DNA of 64,000 nt from Galeopsis tetrahit (taxonomy: Eukaryota > Streptophyta > Magnoliopsida > Lamiales > Lamiaceae). Location: NCBI GenBank assembly GCA_963675135.1, contig OY776130.1:59057808-59121807 (forward strand). The letters are read 5' to 3'. The notes under the pieces are model-generated. The model had not been told where the DNA came from. It was given only the letters and a program-made list of their open reading frames with translations, and made no database searches. This document shows positions 20,918-32,713 of this stretch, one piece after another; the stretch's first letter is position 1; each line of letters starts with the position of its first letter. The translations under genes were made by a program, and so were the position numbers.

Positions 20918-22010
20918 AGTTGTGGGAGTAACCTGTCGGAACGGGTTAACGGTGCGGGCCGATTCAAAACCCACCTCAATCCATCATTTTGCGGGCTTTG
21001 ACGGACCGGTCCACAGTGGGGACGGGTTGAAAAACAGTCAACCCAACCCAACCCATGGCGGGTGGCGGGCTAGCCCAAAGCTTTTTCATTAATTTTTTTA
21101 TATATATTATTATTATATTTTAAACACAATATAAACAATTAATAAAAATAAAAAACAAAGTTTACATAAACTTAAAATTCAAACAATAATATCCACAAAA
21201 TAGTCCAAATAAATAAAACGTACATATAAAAACTCATAAACATAAAGTTCTGAAATAGCGTTCAAAGTTCATCAACATAAAACATAAGATATTAAAATAG
21301 TCATTTAAATTCAAATAGACACACACTTTCTAAATTAAAAACTATCCTACATATCATTATCAAAGTCATCTTCATTTCCTTCTCGTTCATCATCACAATT
21401 TTCAAGAGCATTCGATAAAGATCCCCCATTCAACAAAGTTATCTCAGTACGTGCACAATCCTCGTCTACATATAAAACATAATAGTTAAATAGTTGAATA
21501 CGAAAAATAAACACAAAATATGGCTTAAAATGTAAATAACTTACCAGTAGATGCAAAACCATACAATCAATTACGAGTGCAAATCAAATATTGAAATTTC
21601 TCAAGAAGCATAGAACTTCTATATTTAGTGAGCACACAACCACCAATAGAGAAAGTCGATTTTGAAGCAACGGTAGTAATTGGAATAGCCAAAACATCAC
21701 ATGCCATTAATGCAAGATCGGGAAGTCGATGTTTTTTATCCTTCCAATATGACAACACATCCATATCTTTGAAATGTACGTGATCATACCTTGGCTCTTC
21801 ATTTATTTTTATAAAAATTAAAATTAAAAAAGTCCACGGGCCAACCCACCCCATCCGCGGTTCAACCCGCTACGGCGCTACCCATACGGTCTAGACCGTA
21901 CGGACCCGCTCCCAAACGAGTTTTTAAATACGCGGTCCAACTTACAATATTAATAAGCAGGGGTGGACCGACCCAACGGGCCCAACCCATTTTGACAACT
22001 CTAACAAAAA
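20918..22010 (-). mobile_element. hAT transposon remnant
   Basis: Borders are approximate. Both ends are rich in CCCAACCC/GGGTTGGG-type sequence typical of plant Ac/hAT ends, and the right end reads CCCATTTTGACAACTCT. The interior carries a piece of the hAT transposase C-terminus (21567-21854). No clean 8-bp target duplication was found, so the limits are uncertain. Confidence 0.55.
21347..21854 (-). pseudogene. hAT transposase C-terminal dimerisation domain fragment
   Basis: The frame at 21567-21854 reads DVLSYWKDKKHRLPDLALMACDVLAIPITTVASKSTFS and continues to RSSMLLEKFQYLIC. This is the hAT family C-terminal dimerisation domain found in Ac-like and RICESLEEPER/DAYSLEEPER proteins. A second frame at 21347-21562 supplies an acidic tail after a possible intron. 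The BED finger and catalytic core are absent, so this is a relic. Confidence 0.8.
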
Positions 22011-22634
22011 GAGTATAAAACAATTCAAAAAATTAATATGAGAATTAAAATTACCTAAAATAACCAAAACTCAAATAATTCATTGATTTCAAAATACCTA
22101 AAGAAGCTCCACAGACTTACCTAGAAGGATTCAGAAAAATATGTTGTACGGAGTATTACTAATGCAACGTGACTAATCAAAATAATGAACAACAAGAATC
22201 GTTAATTCATAGAATACTTGAATCCTAATAAAACGAAGAATAATTCTTTAATAATATTCCAATCTACAAAAAGCTGCTCAACATTGTTTAAAAAACGAAA
22301 ATAAAACTAAACCCTAGTGTACGGAATTAGAAAATTACAAAAAGACCCCAAAACAATTGAAAATGACAAAAATAACACCCGAAAAACAGTAAAACACATT
22401 TTTTGACTCGTAATATCGTTTCCACCCAAAAAAATGTGCTCGCTTGCCAAAATCAAGATTCGACTCCCAAAACTTAAAAAATTCTACGATAATTGAAAAA
22501 AAAATAGTAAAAAAAAAAAAAATAGAACAGTCGAAAAAAGAAAGTAACTTTGACTATAGAAGACCAGAGTAGTACTAATAGATAGATATATCAAGAATTA
22601 TGGAGTATATATATATTTTTTTTATATTAACTTA

Positions 22635-23353
22635 TGGGTATGTTTGGTTTGATGAAAAACGTGGTAAATATTTTTTTATTCCATTTTTTTCATTGTTTGA
22701 TTTTTTAAATTAAAGTTCGAGAATTTATTTGGGCCCGAGTCAATTTTTCTATCTTTTTCTATATTTGCATAATTATTAATCGTAGGGGGAGAGGGTGAGT
22801 TTATTTTTTCATCAATCCAAACATACAAATTAGTTCAATATTTTAATTTGTGAACAGTGCAATTTCACTTAATTCTATCCTAATATATTTATTCTATCTA
22901 ACAAACCAAACTAGCCCTAACTAGTTTGGATTGATGGATGGGAAAACATGGGACAAATTAACTCACCCCTCCCCTAGGACTATTAGTCCTACAAATGCAT
23001 GATAAATAGTACAAAATTAGCGGACCTTGCATTAATCCCGGGCCACAATCAATCAAACCAAACGTTTGATTCGTTGGGAATAAAAAGTCAATCAAGTCTA
23101 ATTCAACCTAATCAAGCAAACCAAACTAGGCCTAAGGGTTAGTTTGGATTGATGAATGGAATAATGTGAGATAAATTAACTCACCCCTCCTCTATGATTA
23201 ATAATTCCACATATGCATGAAAAGTAGTACAAAATTTTCGGACTTTGCATTAATCCCGAGCCATAATCAATCAAACCAAAAGGTTTGATTGGTTTGAGAA
23301 TAAAAAGTCAATAAGTCTAATTCAACCTAATCAAGCAAACAAACTAGGCCTAA
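22635..23353. mobile_element. Cluster of three related inverted-repeat elements
   Basis: One element spans about 22635-22919 (TATGTTTGGTTTGATG at one end, AACAAACCAAACTAGCCC at the other). It is followed by two tandem copies of a unit of about 217 bp (about 22918-23133 and 23134-23353). Each copy starts TAGTTTGGATTGATG and ends near ACTAGGCCTAAG. The copies differ at scattered positions. No coding capacity. Confidence 0.7.
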
Positions 23354-23454
23354 GTGTATAATTAAGAAGGAGAAGTAGATACTCCATCGAATGGAGTAAA
23401 CCACAGGTTACGTACTTTCCCAAAACCACGCAGCAGAAGACCCAAGATTAGTAT

Positions 23455-24482
23455 TAGGGTGGGGCTATTAACACCCCATATAATGTTATACACACTCCAA
23501 ATGTTAAACACACCCCATTAAAATTTAAAAATCAATTTTTATTACTAATCATACCCCAATTCTTTCTTATTTGCCCTTTAACACTTAAAACAAAATACAA
23601 ATTAAATAAAAACCAAAATAACATTATTAAGATTAAGTAAATCTTTAAAATATATCATACATAAAAAAAATCAAAAAATATATTCAATCTGGATAAAACA
23701 ATTAAATTAATTTTTTTAATTAAATCTGGATAAAATTAAATAAAATTAAAAACATCAATTTAAGAATCAAAATTTTGATAAACTAAATAAAAAAGAAAAA
23801 GAAAAATCAATTTAATTTCAAAACAATTAAATTATTTTTTTTAATTAAATCTGGATAAAATTAAATAAAATTAAAAACATCAATTTAAGAATCAAAATTT
23901 TGATAAACTAAATAAAAAAGAGAAAGAAAAATCAATTTAATCTTAAAAAAATTACTAAATAAAAAAAATCAAATATAAAAAAATCTTCAAAAATAAATTA
24001 AAGCTGCAAATAATTTAAAAATATTAAAAAATCAACCAAATCTTCAAAGCTTATTTAATTAATTAATTTTTGAAGATTTAGGTGATTTTTTTAAATATAT
24101 TTTTTAATTTTTTTATATTAATTTGAATTCTTAATTTTTCAATTATTTTTTTAATTTTAATTTTTTTTACAATTTATCAAACTTATTAAATATTTTTACG
24201 TTTTTAATTGATTTTTAAAATTTTTATTTGATTATTTTTATTTATTTTTGAATATTTTCAGATTTTTTTTCAAAAAATTTAATTTATTTTTTGAAATATT
24301 TTGTTGGCTTCTTAAAAATATTTTCAAATTTTAAATATGTTTTTTCAGATTTTTTTAAAATTATTTTACTCCCTATTTATATAAAAGGGTTACTTAGTCA
24401 TTTTATCCATATCTATTTTTGTCCTTAAAATAATGGGGTATGTATAACATTATATGGGGGTGTTAATAGCCCCACCCTTAAT
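23455..24482. mobile_element. 1-kb foldback element
   Basis: Terminal blocks AGGGTGGGGCTATTAACACC and, inverted at the other end, GGTGTTAATAGCCCCACCCT. Matching arms continue inwards for about 50 bp (ATATAATGTTATACA and its complement) and then as diverged A/T-rich arms. The left arm contains a tandem duplication of about 125 bp (23695-23945). The phrase ATGTTAAACACACC links it to the element at 48937-50252. Confidence 0.8.
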
Positions 24483-24835
24483 ATTATAATCATTCATTAG
24501 TACATAATTAAATCAATTTACATTACACATCTTCCCCCTGCCTGTCAATGGAGGAATCGGTCATTCACTCTTTCCTTTCAAACAGGTTGCTTTTCCTCAC
24601 CTCTAATAATACCTGTATCTCTCCCCACTGCATTTAATTCTTGATTCCTCTTTCTTTCCCATCACCCCCACCTTCTCTCCTCCATTCAAACTTGAAAAAA
24701 AAAAAACCCCTCTAATCTTGCTGCTGGAGACGAACCCAGAAAGTTAAAAAAGGAAACAAGTCTCAATCATTGTACTTTGCATCCTTTTAGAGAGAAAGGA
24801 AGCAAAAAGAACCCATAAGTTTTTTTCACCTATCA

Positions 24836-25945
24836 ATGGGCTGCTCAGCTTCTCGACCTGCTAATTTCATCACTCAACACCAAAATGCCGCCTCCAATTC
24901 CTCTTCTTCACATTCCAATTCCCAGTTGCAGTCTCCTTATTACTCCTTTTCCGACCCTTCTTCCACCCCCATTTCAAGAACTCTCTCTCTCCCCACCCCT
25001 TTAGTCCACCACCCCCCTTTACGGAAAGGAGATTCTAATCACTTCGTTTCTCTCACATCCACTACCTATGGCTCTCTCGTGCTCATCGACCCCCCTAACC
25101 GGAGTTTCAACGCCGGATCGCCGGCGGTTCAAGATTTTGGTAACTCCGAGGACCCTTTGTCCCCAGATTCCGTTATCAACACATGGGAGCTCATGGAAGG
25201 CCTTGATGACGACGAATTTCATTTCCACATGGTTGAAAACCCTAAGAAAGAGGAAATTGAATTGGTGAAATCTTTTGAGTTTGTGGAGCATCCCGTCTCT
25301 AAGCCCTTGTGGAAGCACTTGTCTGAGGAATCATTGCTAGCGAAAATGGATACTAATGTAGTATCAAGTTACAGGAAGGCCTTGTTGGGTAGGCAACAGG
25401 GGTGTGAAAAACCTAAAGAAATTTGGGTGAAACCTCAAAAAACAGTGAGTTCTTCAGTATTTGATGGTTATGAATCTTGTTGTATACCCGGGGGTGAGGA
25501 TAGGATTGTTCTGTATCATACTAGTTTGAGGGGAATAAGGAAAACTTATGAGGATTGCTGTGCGGTTCGTGTGATTTTGAGGGGGTTTAGAGTGGTTGTT
25601 GATGAGAGGGATATTTCCATGGACAGGTCTTATAGGACTGAGTTGCAGGAAGCTTTGAAAGGAAAGGCAATGAGCTTACCACAAGTGTTTATTAAAGGGA
25701 AACACATTGGTGGTGCAGAGCAGATTAAACAGCTTAATGAGGGGGGAGAGTTGGGGAAGCTATTGGTTGGTTTTCCGCTTATTGATTTTGGGTTTGTGTG
25801 TATGACTTGTGGGGATGCTAGGTTTGTTCCGTGCCCTAATTGCAATGGGAGTCGAAAGCTTTATGAAGAGGAAGAAGGGAAGCTTAGGAGGTGTCCCGAT
25901 TGCAATGAGAATGGATTGATTCGGTGTTCTGGTTGCTGCCCTTGA
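24836..25945 (+). CDS. Glutaredoxin-like protein with C-terminal zinc motifs (group IV)
   Basis: Intronless frame of 369 residues. The start MGCSAS is a consensus for N-myristoylation, suggesting membrane attachment. Residues 10-215 are low-complexity and probably disordered, with a conserved NTWELMEGL patch. A glutaredoxin fold follows at about 223-314 (RIVLYHTS, LPQVFIKGKHIGG), but the usual CxxC active site is absent (SLRGIRKTYEDC), as is common in this plant group. The C-terminus has four CxxC pairs (322/325, 333/336, 353/356, 364/367) resembling a DnaJ-type zinc module. It is therefore more likely a redox-inactive adaptor or metal-binding protein than a classical glutaredoxin. It resembles Arabidopsis At3g57070 (and At5g39865), and its neighbours fit that locus. 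Confidence 0.92.
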   Translation: MGCSASRPANFITQHQNAASNSSSSHSNSQLQSPYYSFSDPSSTPISRTLSLPTPLVHHPPLRKGDSNHFVSLTSTTYGSLVLIDPPNRSFNAGSPAVQDFGNSEDPLSPDSVINTWELMEGLDDDEFHFHMVENPKKEEIELVKSFEFVEHPVSKPLWKHLSEESLLAKMDTNVVSSYRKALLGRQQGCEKPKEIWVKPQKTVSSSVFDGYESCCIPGGEDRIVLYHTSLRGIRKTYEDCCAVRVILRGFRVVVDERDISMDRSYRTELQEALKGKAMSLPQVFIKGKHIGGAEQIKQLNEGGELGKLLVGFPLIDFGFVCMTCGDARFVPCPNCNGSRKLYEEEEGKLRRCPDCNENGLIRCSGCCP

Positions 25946-27767
25946 GTTTGATTGCTCGTGTGAGTGTATTTATGGAGTGTTGCTGCTAATTGGTTCCGTA
26001 TCTAGATGTGTATGCTCTCGTTTAATCTCATTTATTGAAGTGTTTATATTATCTAGGGGTTGGGGTCGAATAAAGAAGTAATGTAATATGCTTATTGCCT
26101 TATCATGCTGGAGTTTGAGCACTTTATAAATGTCCTAAGTTGCTTCTTTCATGCAGCAAACTATTTATTGCTTTAGTTTTTTAGACATTAGGAGAGGTGA
26201 TTTATCAAATGGATTCTTATTTACCTATATGTTATTCTGTGCTTATCAAATTGATCGTATCATCTTGCCAATTATCGTGTGCTCTTTGCTTTGGAGTTGA
26301 TTGCTTTGAACTAAGATGAGATGCAACATCAAAGGCTTTCCCTTAAATGGGAAAGATTATCACGAAAAATACGAACTACTGTCATCGTTCTGTAATGATT
26401 ACGTAGAAACTAAATCCTTCGCATTGATAGCGAAACCTGTTATAGCATTAGGATTTCAACTTTCTGATAGTTCCCTTTGGGTGGCTTTGCTAGACTGTTA
26501 TTGTTAGTTATTTTCAGTTTCTTAGCTAAGTGGTTAAGCATAGTAGTCGCTCCCTCAGCTCGCATTTATTAGTTTTTACGTCTTTTAGATTTTTTGTTTC
26601 CTTCTTCATCTGCTTCCATTTAAGGCTGCAGGTTGATTTCTTCATTCGAGCTAACAGAAATATATCAGAAAATATGTTCTGACCTTTCTTATAATAGTAC
26701 TAAATTGGATCTAAATTCTTCAGTTACCTGTGTACTGCTTCTCATTCTTTCATTAGAGTGAATAAGCTATGATTGTCTCAAGAAATGAAGTAGTTTTGAT
26801 AATTGCATTAATTTGAGTTAAAGAAATACAAATTGGATCTGATCCTGAAATTTAAGCTAAAAGTTCTGTCTGTAAAGACTTGCATGAAATGGGAGCTTGA
26901 TAATAGAACATTGCAATGACAGCAAACTTTGTACAATTGAATTATCAGGTCAGTTTCCTTTTATTCTGCATGCTGAATACTATCGAGTCATCGTGGTTTA
27001 TCGTGTCATGTTGTATCAGTTCATTTTCAGCTCTCTCCGTTTTTTCGTTATATAAATGACCTTGAAGTTGAAGGATAAAAGGCGGATGAAAAAACATTTG
27101 TTTTTAGAATTTAAGATCGAACGGTTTCTTATATCTTGATTGATTTGCCTTTTCATTTGAATTCAGAAATTTCCCTTTTCATTCTGATGGAGACTGAAGA
27201 AACATGAATGTGATGTCTTTTTTGGGGTTAAACCAATTAGTAAAGTGTATGGTCATAGTTCATACATACTTGAAGATCTGGAGATTGCAGTTGTGATTCA
27301 ATAATCTGTGTTTTGAGTTGAGTTAAATTAGGTTGAAAAAACTGATATGATACGATTTAATGTTCACAGCAGGGTATAAGGCATACCCTTGAACTACAAG
27401 TTTTGATCTGTATTTAAAAAAGGGGATCGGACTGGCTGGTTGAACCGGTCCAACCGCTACTTGGAGAGGTCAACCCCCCCCTTTGAGCCACTGGTCGCTC
27501 TGCCTTTGAACCGCCCACGAAGGACCCAAGTCTTTCACCCAAATTCCCTCTTTTTTTTTTTTTTTCACTCCACCGAAATTCAAAGCGTTCTTTGTGAAAA
27601 TCGACTGAAAACAACATTCAATATTAGATTAAGATGTTCACCCCTTGGATTAAATGTTATCAATTCTCAAGTCCAAGCCAAAGCAAGATAGAAGCGATGA
27701 TCTCGTCCAAAAAATCACTGAAGTCAAAATCAATCCGAAAAGAAGAATTAAATGAACAAGAAATAGA

Positions 27768-27956
27768 AAACCCTCACAATATTCTCAATTTTACACAAAT
27801 GTCATTACTTTTTCTTCACACATACACAAAAGTCAACTCATTCTTTACTTTATACATAAAGTTTTACAAAATTACCCCTCAAAACTCCACTCATTATTAC
27901 ACTTTCTTAATTTACGTGTTCATCTACCTATGAAAGTTAATACGGGGCGGAGGGAG
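27768..27956. mobile_element. 5'-truncated Stowaway-like MITE
   Basis: From ACCCTCACAATATTCTC to the terminal GGGCGGAGGGAG this is nearly identical to the right two-thirds of the full element at 27970-28252. The left terminal repeat is missing. Confidence 0.8.
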
Positions 27957-27969
27957 TAGTATTTTACTA

Positions 27970-28252
27970 CTCCCTCCGTCCCACAATAACTTTCACACTT
28001 TCCTTTTTTGGACGTCCCACAATAACTTTCATACCCTTAAAATGGAAAATTCTTTATAAACTCCACCCTCACAATATTCTCAATTTTACACAAATGCCAT
28101 TACTTTTTCTCCACACATACACAAAAGTCAACTAATTTCTTTACTTTATACATAAAGGTTTACAAAATTACCCCTCAAAACTTCACTCATTATTACACTT
28201 TCTTAATATTTGTGCCCATCTACCTATGCAAATTAATATGGGACGGAGGGAG
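27970..28252. mobile_element. Stowaway-like MITE, complete
   Basis: 283 bp between TA duplications, ends CTCCCTCCGTCCCACAATAA and inverted GGGACGGAGGGAG. It lies only 13 bp from the truncated copy of the same family, in the same orientation. Confidence 0.9.
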
Positions 28253-28599
28253 TAGTTTTTTTGTTAACTTATTTTAATTTATTGGTGTCATGTGAATTCG
28301 TATTAAATATATAACCTATAACTTCAAAGAGTTGTTGACTTAGTGAGGTAGACTTGAAACTAAAAACACTAATAATAGGGGTGCATAATTCTATGTGAAT
28401 TAAAATGAAGGTACTCTGTATAAATTATTGGAAGAAAGATGACGTGTCATTGGTAGGATAAATATGTGAGTAATACTCCTACCACATTGCAAGTGTTCCC
28501 CAGCTTTTTTTTTTTTTTTTTAACTTTTTGTTCATTTTCAATTTCTCATTTATTTTTGGGTTTTCAATACTCTTTAGACTTTAGGTTCGAACTTTTAAA

Positions 28600-28703
28600 A
28601 TACAAACAACTTTTTTAAAGGATCAATGCTCTAACTTTAAACGGCCCCCCAATACAAACAATTTTTTTTTAAGGGATCAATGCTCTAACTTTAAACGGCC
28701 TCC
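28600..28703. repeat. Tandem duplication of about 55 bp
   Basis: ATACAAACAA, then GGATCAATGCTCTAACTTT and AAACGGCC occur twice in direct order with few differences. The AAACGG...CAAGTG text resembles part of the SINE-like repeat at 57050-57249. Confidence 0.7.
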
Positions 28704-28777
28704 GGCAAGTGAACATCGGATGACGAATTAAAAAAAAATATATATAGAACATACTCTATATTTTATCGTATTTTATA

Positions 28778-29048
28778 CTCCCTCCGTCCCACAACTGTTT
28801 GCACACTTACCTTATTTGTCCGTCCCACAATTGTTTGCACACCCATAAAAGGAAACTCTCTAATAAACTCCACCCTCACAATATTCACATATTTACACAA
28901 AATGCCATTACTTTTACTCTCTTTCCAATCACCTTTTTACTTTATCCATATAACTTTACAAAATTACCCCTCAACACTCCACTCATTACACTTTTTTCTT
29001 AATAAGTGTGCCCACTTAGTGGTGCAAACACTTCCGGGACGGAGGGAG
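28778..29048. mobile_element. Stowaway-like MITE
   Basis: 271 bp between TA duplications, ends CTCCCTCCGTCCCACAACTG and inverted CGGGACGGAGGGAG. The interior is related to the 27970-28252 copy (CTCCACCCTCACAATATTC). Confidence 0.9.
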
Positions 29049-29138
29049 TATCATTTTTTGTTGATAAAAGTTGAATATGTAATATTAACCCGTGATTTCA
29101 AAATCGGACCAGACCGACTTGTTCGATCGGTCCAACGC

Positions 29139-29275
29139 TCTTCTACTTTTTTTTTTTTTTTTGAATTACATTAAATACCCATCTCTTTTTCCCCTTTCCA
29201 TGACTCGAACCCAGGATCTAAAACCTAGGTAGTGGTGCTCTAACCACAAGCTATCCAACTTCGTCTTCTTCTACT
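29139..29275 (-). mobile_element. tRNA-derived SINE with 9-bp target duplication
   Basis: Read on the minus strand, the body (29148-29266) has an A box TAGCTTGTGG at 29244-29253 and a B box GGGTTCGAGTC at 29202-29212, spaced as in tRNA genes. It ends in a poly(A) tail of about 15-17. Direct repeats AGTAGAAGA (minus strand) at 29267-29275 and 29139-29147 flank it, the mark of target-primed insertion. The head is shared with 20880-20917. It cannot fold as a functional tRNA (no acceptor stem pairing seen). Confidence 0.85.
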
Positions 29276-29974
29276 CTTTCGATGTGGAACATAACAAAGT
29301 TCATATGTTTGGTTGTTACTAAAACTATTAGTTTTATAATGCTTTTCTCTCAAATTTCTTATACTCCTTATTCGACGTGGGATGAAAATTTCATATATTT
29401 CTTTTATTTTTTATTAGATGTGGAATATAAATTTCATATATTTGTTTTTCTTACTAACACTGTTGTTTTATAGGAGTATTGTTTTTCTCTCATATTTTTC
29501 TACTCTTTATTCGACGTGGGACAAAAATCGCATATTTGTTAATAATTAATTTTTTTAACATATACTTTGCAGAATTTCATTATTTCAAAAAAAAAAAAAA
29601 TTATTATTTCAACAATATTCTAAATAAAAAATATAATTATAAATGTCAAAATAAAAATTATTCACTCATTTTCTATAGATATTTTAATATAATTTTTATA
29701 AATACATATTTTTTTTTAATATAATAAAAAGTATTAAAAATATATACATATAAAATTATTTTGTCATATGAACGAATAAAGTAATGTTTATGTAATCTTG
29801 AGCAGAAATAGTACAATCTCAACTAGAAAGGAGTAGATATTTTCCTTAAAAAAAAAAACTCGAAATAAATACTCCTTATTAATTAAAATTTAAATTGGGA
29901 ATCGTGTCCACTCAACTGTAGTTTACCCTAAAATCTCCGCTCACAGAACAGAAGAAAAAAAAGGAAGAAGAAAG

Positions 29975-32713
29975 ATGAAGGGAGATGCTGTAGACGATGC
30001 CGGTGAAGAGAACTACGGGAATTGTCTGAGCAGTATGATGGATGATGGGAGCATGAAGAGCCACAAATACTATTTGGCTCGGAAAACGATGCTCGAAATG
30101 CTCAGGGATCGTGGATTCGCGGTGCCTAATTGTGAAATTGAGTTTTCGCTTCAAGAGTTTCGGAATAAGCACGGGCAGGAACCTGTTGAAGATGATTTGA
30201 AGATTGCTGCTCTTCACAAGGACGATCCTTCTATTAAGGTCTCTCAATTTTTGTCCTTTCTCTCTCTTTTTTAAAAGTATATCTGATTTTGGTTCTTACA
30301 TGCAATGTGGAAGGAGTGTTTCTGTTGAAGAATTCGATTAGTCTGTCAGTAGCTTAAATTGTGTTATCACGTTGGTACATTATTCCTTCTTTGTGTATAT
30401 GTCTGCGTATGGGTAAATTTTCTTTCCTAATTGCATTATTTTGGGATTTTTTTTTTAATTTTCTTTTCAGTGAAGAAGTTTCTTTATTTTCCTCTCTGAA
30501 TCAAGTTACACTGTACATAGCTCTGTTTTGGTTAACATCCAATTTTGCACAAGTTTTTATATTGTATCTAGTTGGTTGCAATGTTTGAAATCTTTGGTTC
30601 ATGTTGGGGAATCTACTAGAAAAGAAAAAAAATAGGATTCTTGTAATTTCCCCTCCTTCAAAGGCAACTTTTATTCTCTAGTCCAATCCTTTTCTCAAAA
30701 GACTTCAATTGGTAGGCGCAAGATATAGGCTAATTTTGCAGCTTTTTGTTCAATTTCTCATGGAGTCTAATTCTCATCAGAGGAATATGCAACGATTTTC
30801 TCCAGGAATTCCCCACAGAAAAATTCACACCATTCCTTCCTAGAAGTTGCTACCCTAAATGGAATCATAACACTGTTACATTGAAGTTCAAATGATTCAG
30901 TGAAATTTGATCACCAAGGTTTAAGATTTTCAGGTTGATAATTGTGTGTGTTTCAGAGAGTTATATAAGCTTTTGAAGTTGGTGGGTTTTTGAATGAGAA
31001 GTCCAAGGAAATCAAGTGGTAACTAATACACTCTTCTATGTTCTGAATAGTCTTTGGAAAAAACGACCAAGGTGTGTATGTTTATCTGCCTCTGTGCTTA
31101 TCATAACTTTCACATAGGACACCCTTTACCCAACAAACTAAGATGGTCACAAGTTTTTGGTGGCAACTTAGTAGCTCAGCCTTGTTAGTTAGGCATTTCA
31201 TTGGACTCCCAGACTTTTTAGTTCTTTGAGAGTGATAGCTATAAATCCCTGAAGAATTAATATATACCATTCTAAGGGACTTCAAAACTTTATCTGTGTC
31301 TAATATTGTTAGAAATTGGAGAAACCTTTGCCAGTGTTGCTGTTACTTTTGTAAGGGACACATCTTCCGTTTGTGCCCATTTCCCTCTAATAAAACATTT
31401 GTTTCTCATCAAATTGATATATGCACAGGCATGCAGACACCAGAGCAAGTCTTTGCCTGGTAGCATTTGATAGGAATGTATGAGGGTGAACTCATTATTC
31501 GAAAGCACCAACTTACCCTGCTTTTAAAATATAAAGATGACACTGTGTTCCCTCATTTATGTTCCTAACTAGAGTTTTCGAGTGGAATGTAAGTCTCTCA
31601 CTAAAAGGAGATGAAATTTTCAGCTCTAAATTTCCACTTGGCTTTGACTTGGTTTTGGTGTTTAGTACTCCAGTATATTAACTTCTGAAACATGGGAATC
31701 TTAGATTGTCACGTGTTACACAGAACAATATATCTTTTTTAGCTGTTTGAAGATGTGTTTCTCTGTAGCTTTCATACTGATTTCTGATTCTATAGTTTTT
31801 TCCATTGGGTAATGTTCTTGAAATCTGCTGTTATATGTTTCCACAAATATCAAACCGGCATTGTTATCAAATGTTCAATGTTCTGCATTGCAGGTTCATG
31901 TTTTGTTCTGTGGTTCTGACCCAATTAAGCTTAAAACAGTACGTGGTATTGCAGCCGAGATAGTTAATAAAGACTCCTTAAGTCGGCTGATATTGGTAGT
32001 GGATTCAAAAATAACTAGCCAGGCCCTGAAAGCGCTGGATCTTTTAAAGTTCAAAGTTGAAATTTTCCAGGTCATTTTCTATAATCTTTGCTGTTATCCT
32101 TTATCTATCTTGAATTAATTTTGCATTATTAGTCAGAATCTGGATAACTTTTTTTAACTCTCCGATGCATGTGAATTCCCTTTGGGATCTGCTTTGACCT
32201 ATCTGTAGTCAAAGTATAAACCTCAGTTGGTGCTCCAATAGTATAAATCTAAAAGCAATTGATTGATTTCATCGATTTTGTGTTTTTGTCATTGTAATCT
32301 TAGAATCTGATATAATATTCACCCCATGTTATATGGTTTCGTAATAACTTTTTAGATCACCGACTTGCTTGTCAACATAACTAAGCATGAACTGAAGCCA
32401 AAACATCAAGTTCTGACGGATGAGGAGAAAGAAAATCTACTGAAAAAGTACAGCATAGATGCAAAGCAGGTAAGCTGCGATACTTTTTAAGATTCCCTTG
32501 ATTCAATGAAATATGATGATTGTCAAAAATATTTCAACCATGTGTTTAGTATTTATTTACATTTGTGTCGATTTGTTGTCTGTCCAGCTTCCGAGGATGT
32601 TGCAGAAAGATGCAATAGCACGTTATTACGGACTGGAGAAAGGGCAGGTTGTGAAGGTCACTTACACTGGTGAACTCACCCAGTTGCATGTCACGTATCG
32701 TTGTGTTTGGTGA
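29975..32713 (+). CDS. NRPE5: DNA-directed RNA polymerase V subunit 5 (NRPE5-type RPB5)
   Basis: Four exons, 29975-30238, 31894-32070, 32356-32469 and 32588-32713, encode 226 residues. The N-terminal RPB5 jaw domain begins about residue 28 (YYLARKTMLEMLRDRGF). The assembly domain starts around residue 140 (ITDLLVNITKHELKPKHQVL) and ends GLEKGQVVKVTYTGELTQLHVTYRCVW. Canonical RPB5, shared by polymerases I-IV, is shorter at the N-terminus and ends differently. The acidic N-terminal extension, the ITDLLVNITKH phrase and the RCVW end match the Pol V-specific paralogue, which serves RNA-directed DNA methylation. The start is the first ATG, 5 nt after a purine-rich leader. The first intron (1.65 kb) is long. 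The position downstream of the glutaredoxin gene matches At3g57070-At3g57080. Confidence 0.93.

Larger units (their letters stand above)
18431..24835. other. Repeat-rich intergenic region between PPR and glutaredoxin genes
   Basis: Over 6 kb of AT-rich DNA with no host gene that I can support. It contains an (AG)n run, a Stowaway element, a SINE fragment, a hAT remnant, a cluster of related inverted-repeat elements and a 1-kb foldback, each listed separately. 19440-20870 is AT-rich with no structure I can define. Confidence 0.7.
25946..29974. other. Intergenic region between glutaredoxin and NRPE5 genes
   Basis: The first few hundred bases are probably the glutaredoxin 3'UTR. No host coding frame was found. 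The second half holds three Stowaway-like elements, a 58-bp tandem duplication near 28600-28703, a complete SINE, and AT-rich sequence up to the NRPE5 5'UTR. Confidence 0.65.

Noticed and set aside
20880..20953. tRNA gene
   Set aside because: The A box is good but the B box and acceptor stem are missing, and the sequence matches a SINE head elsewhere in the window.
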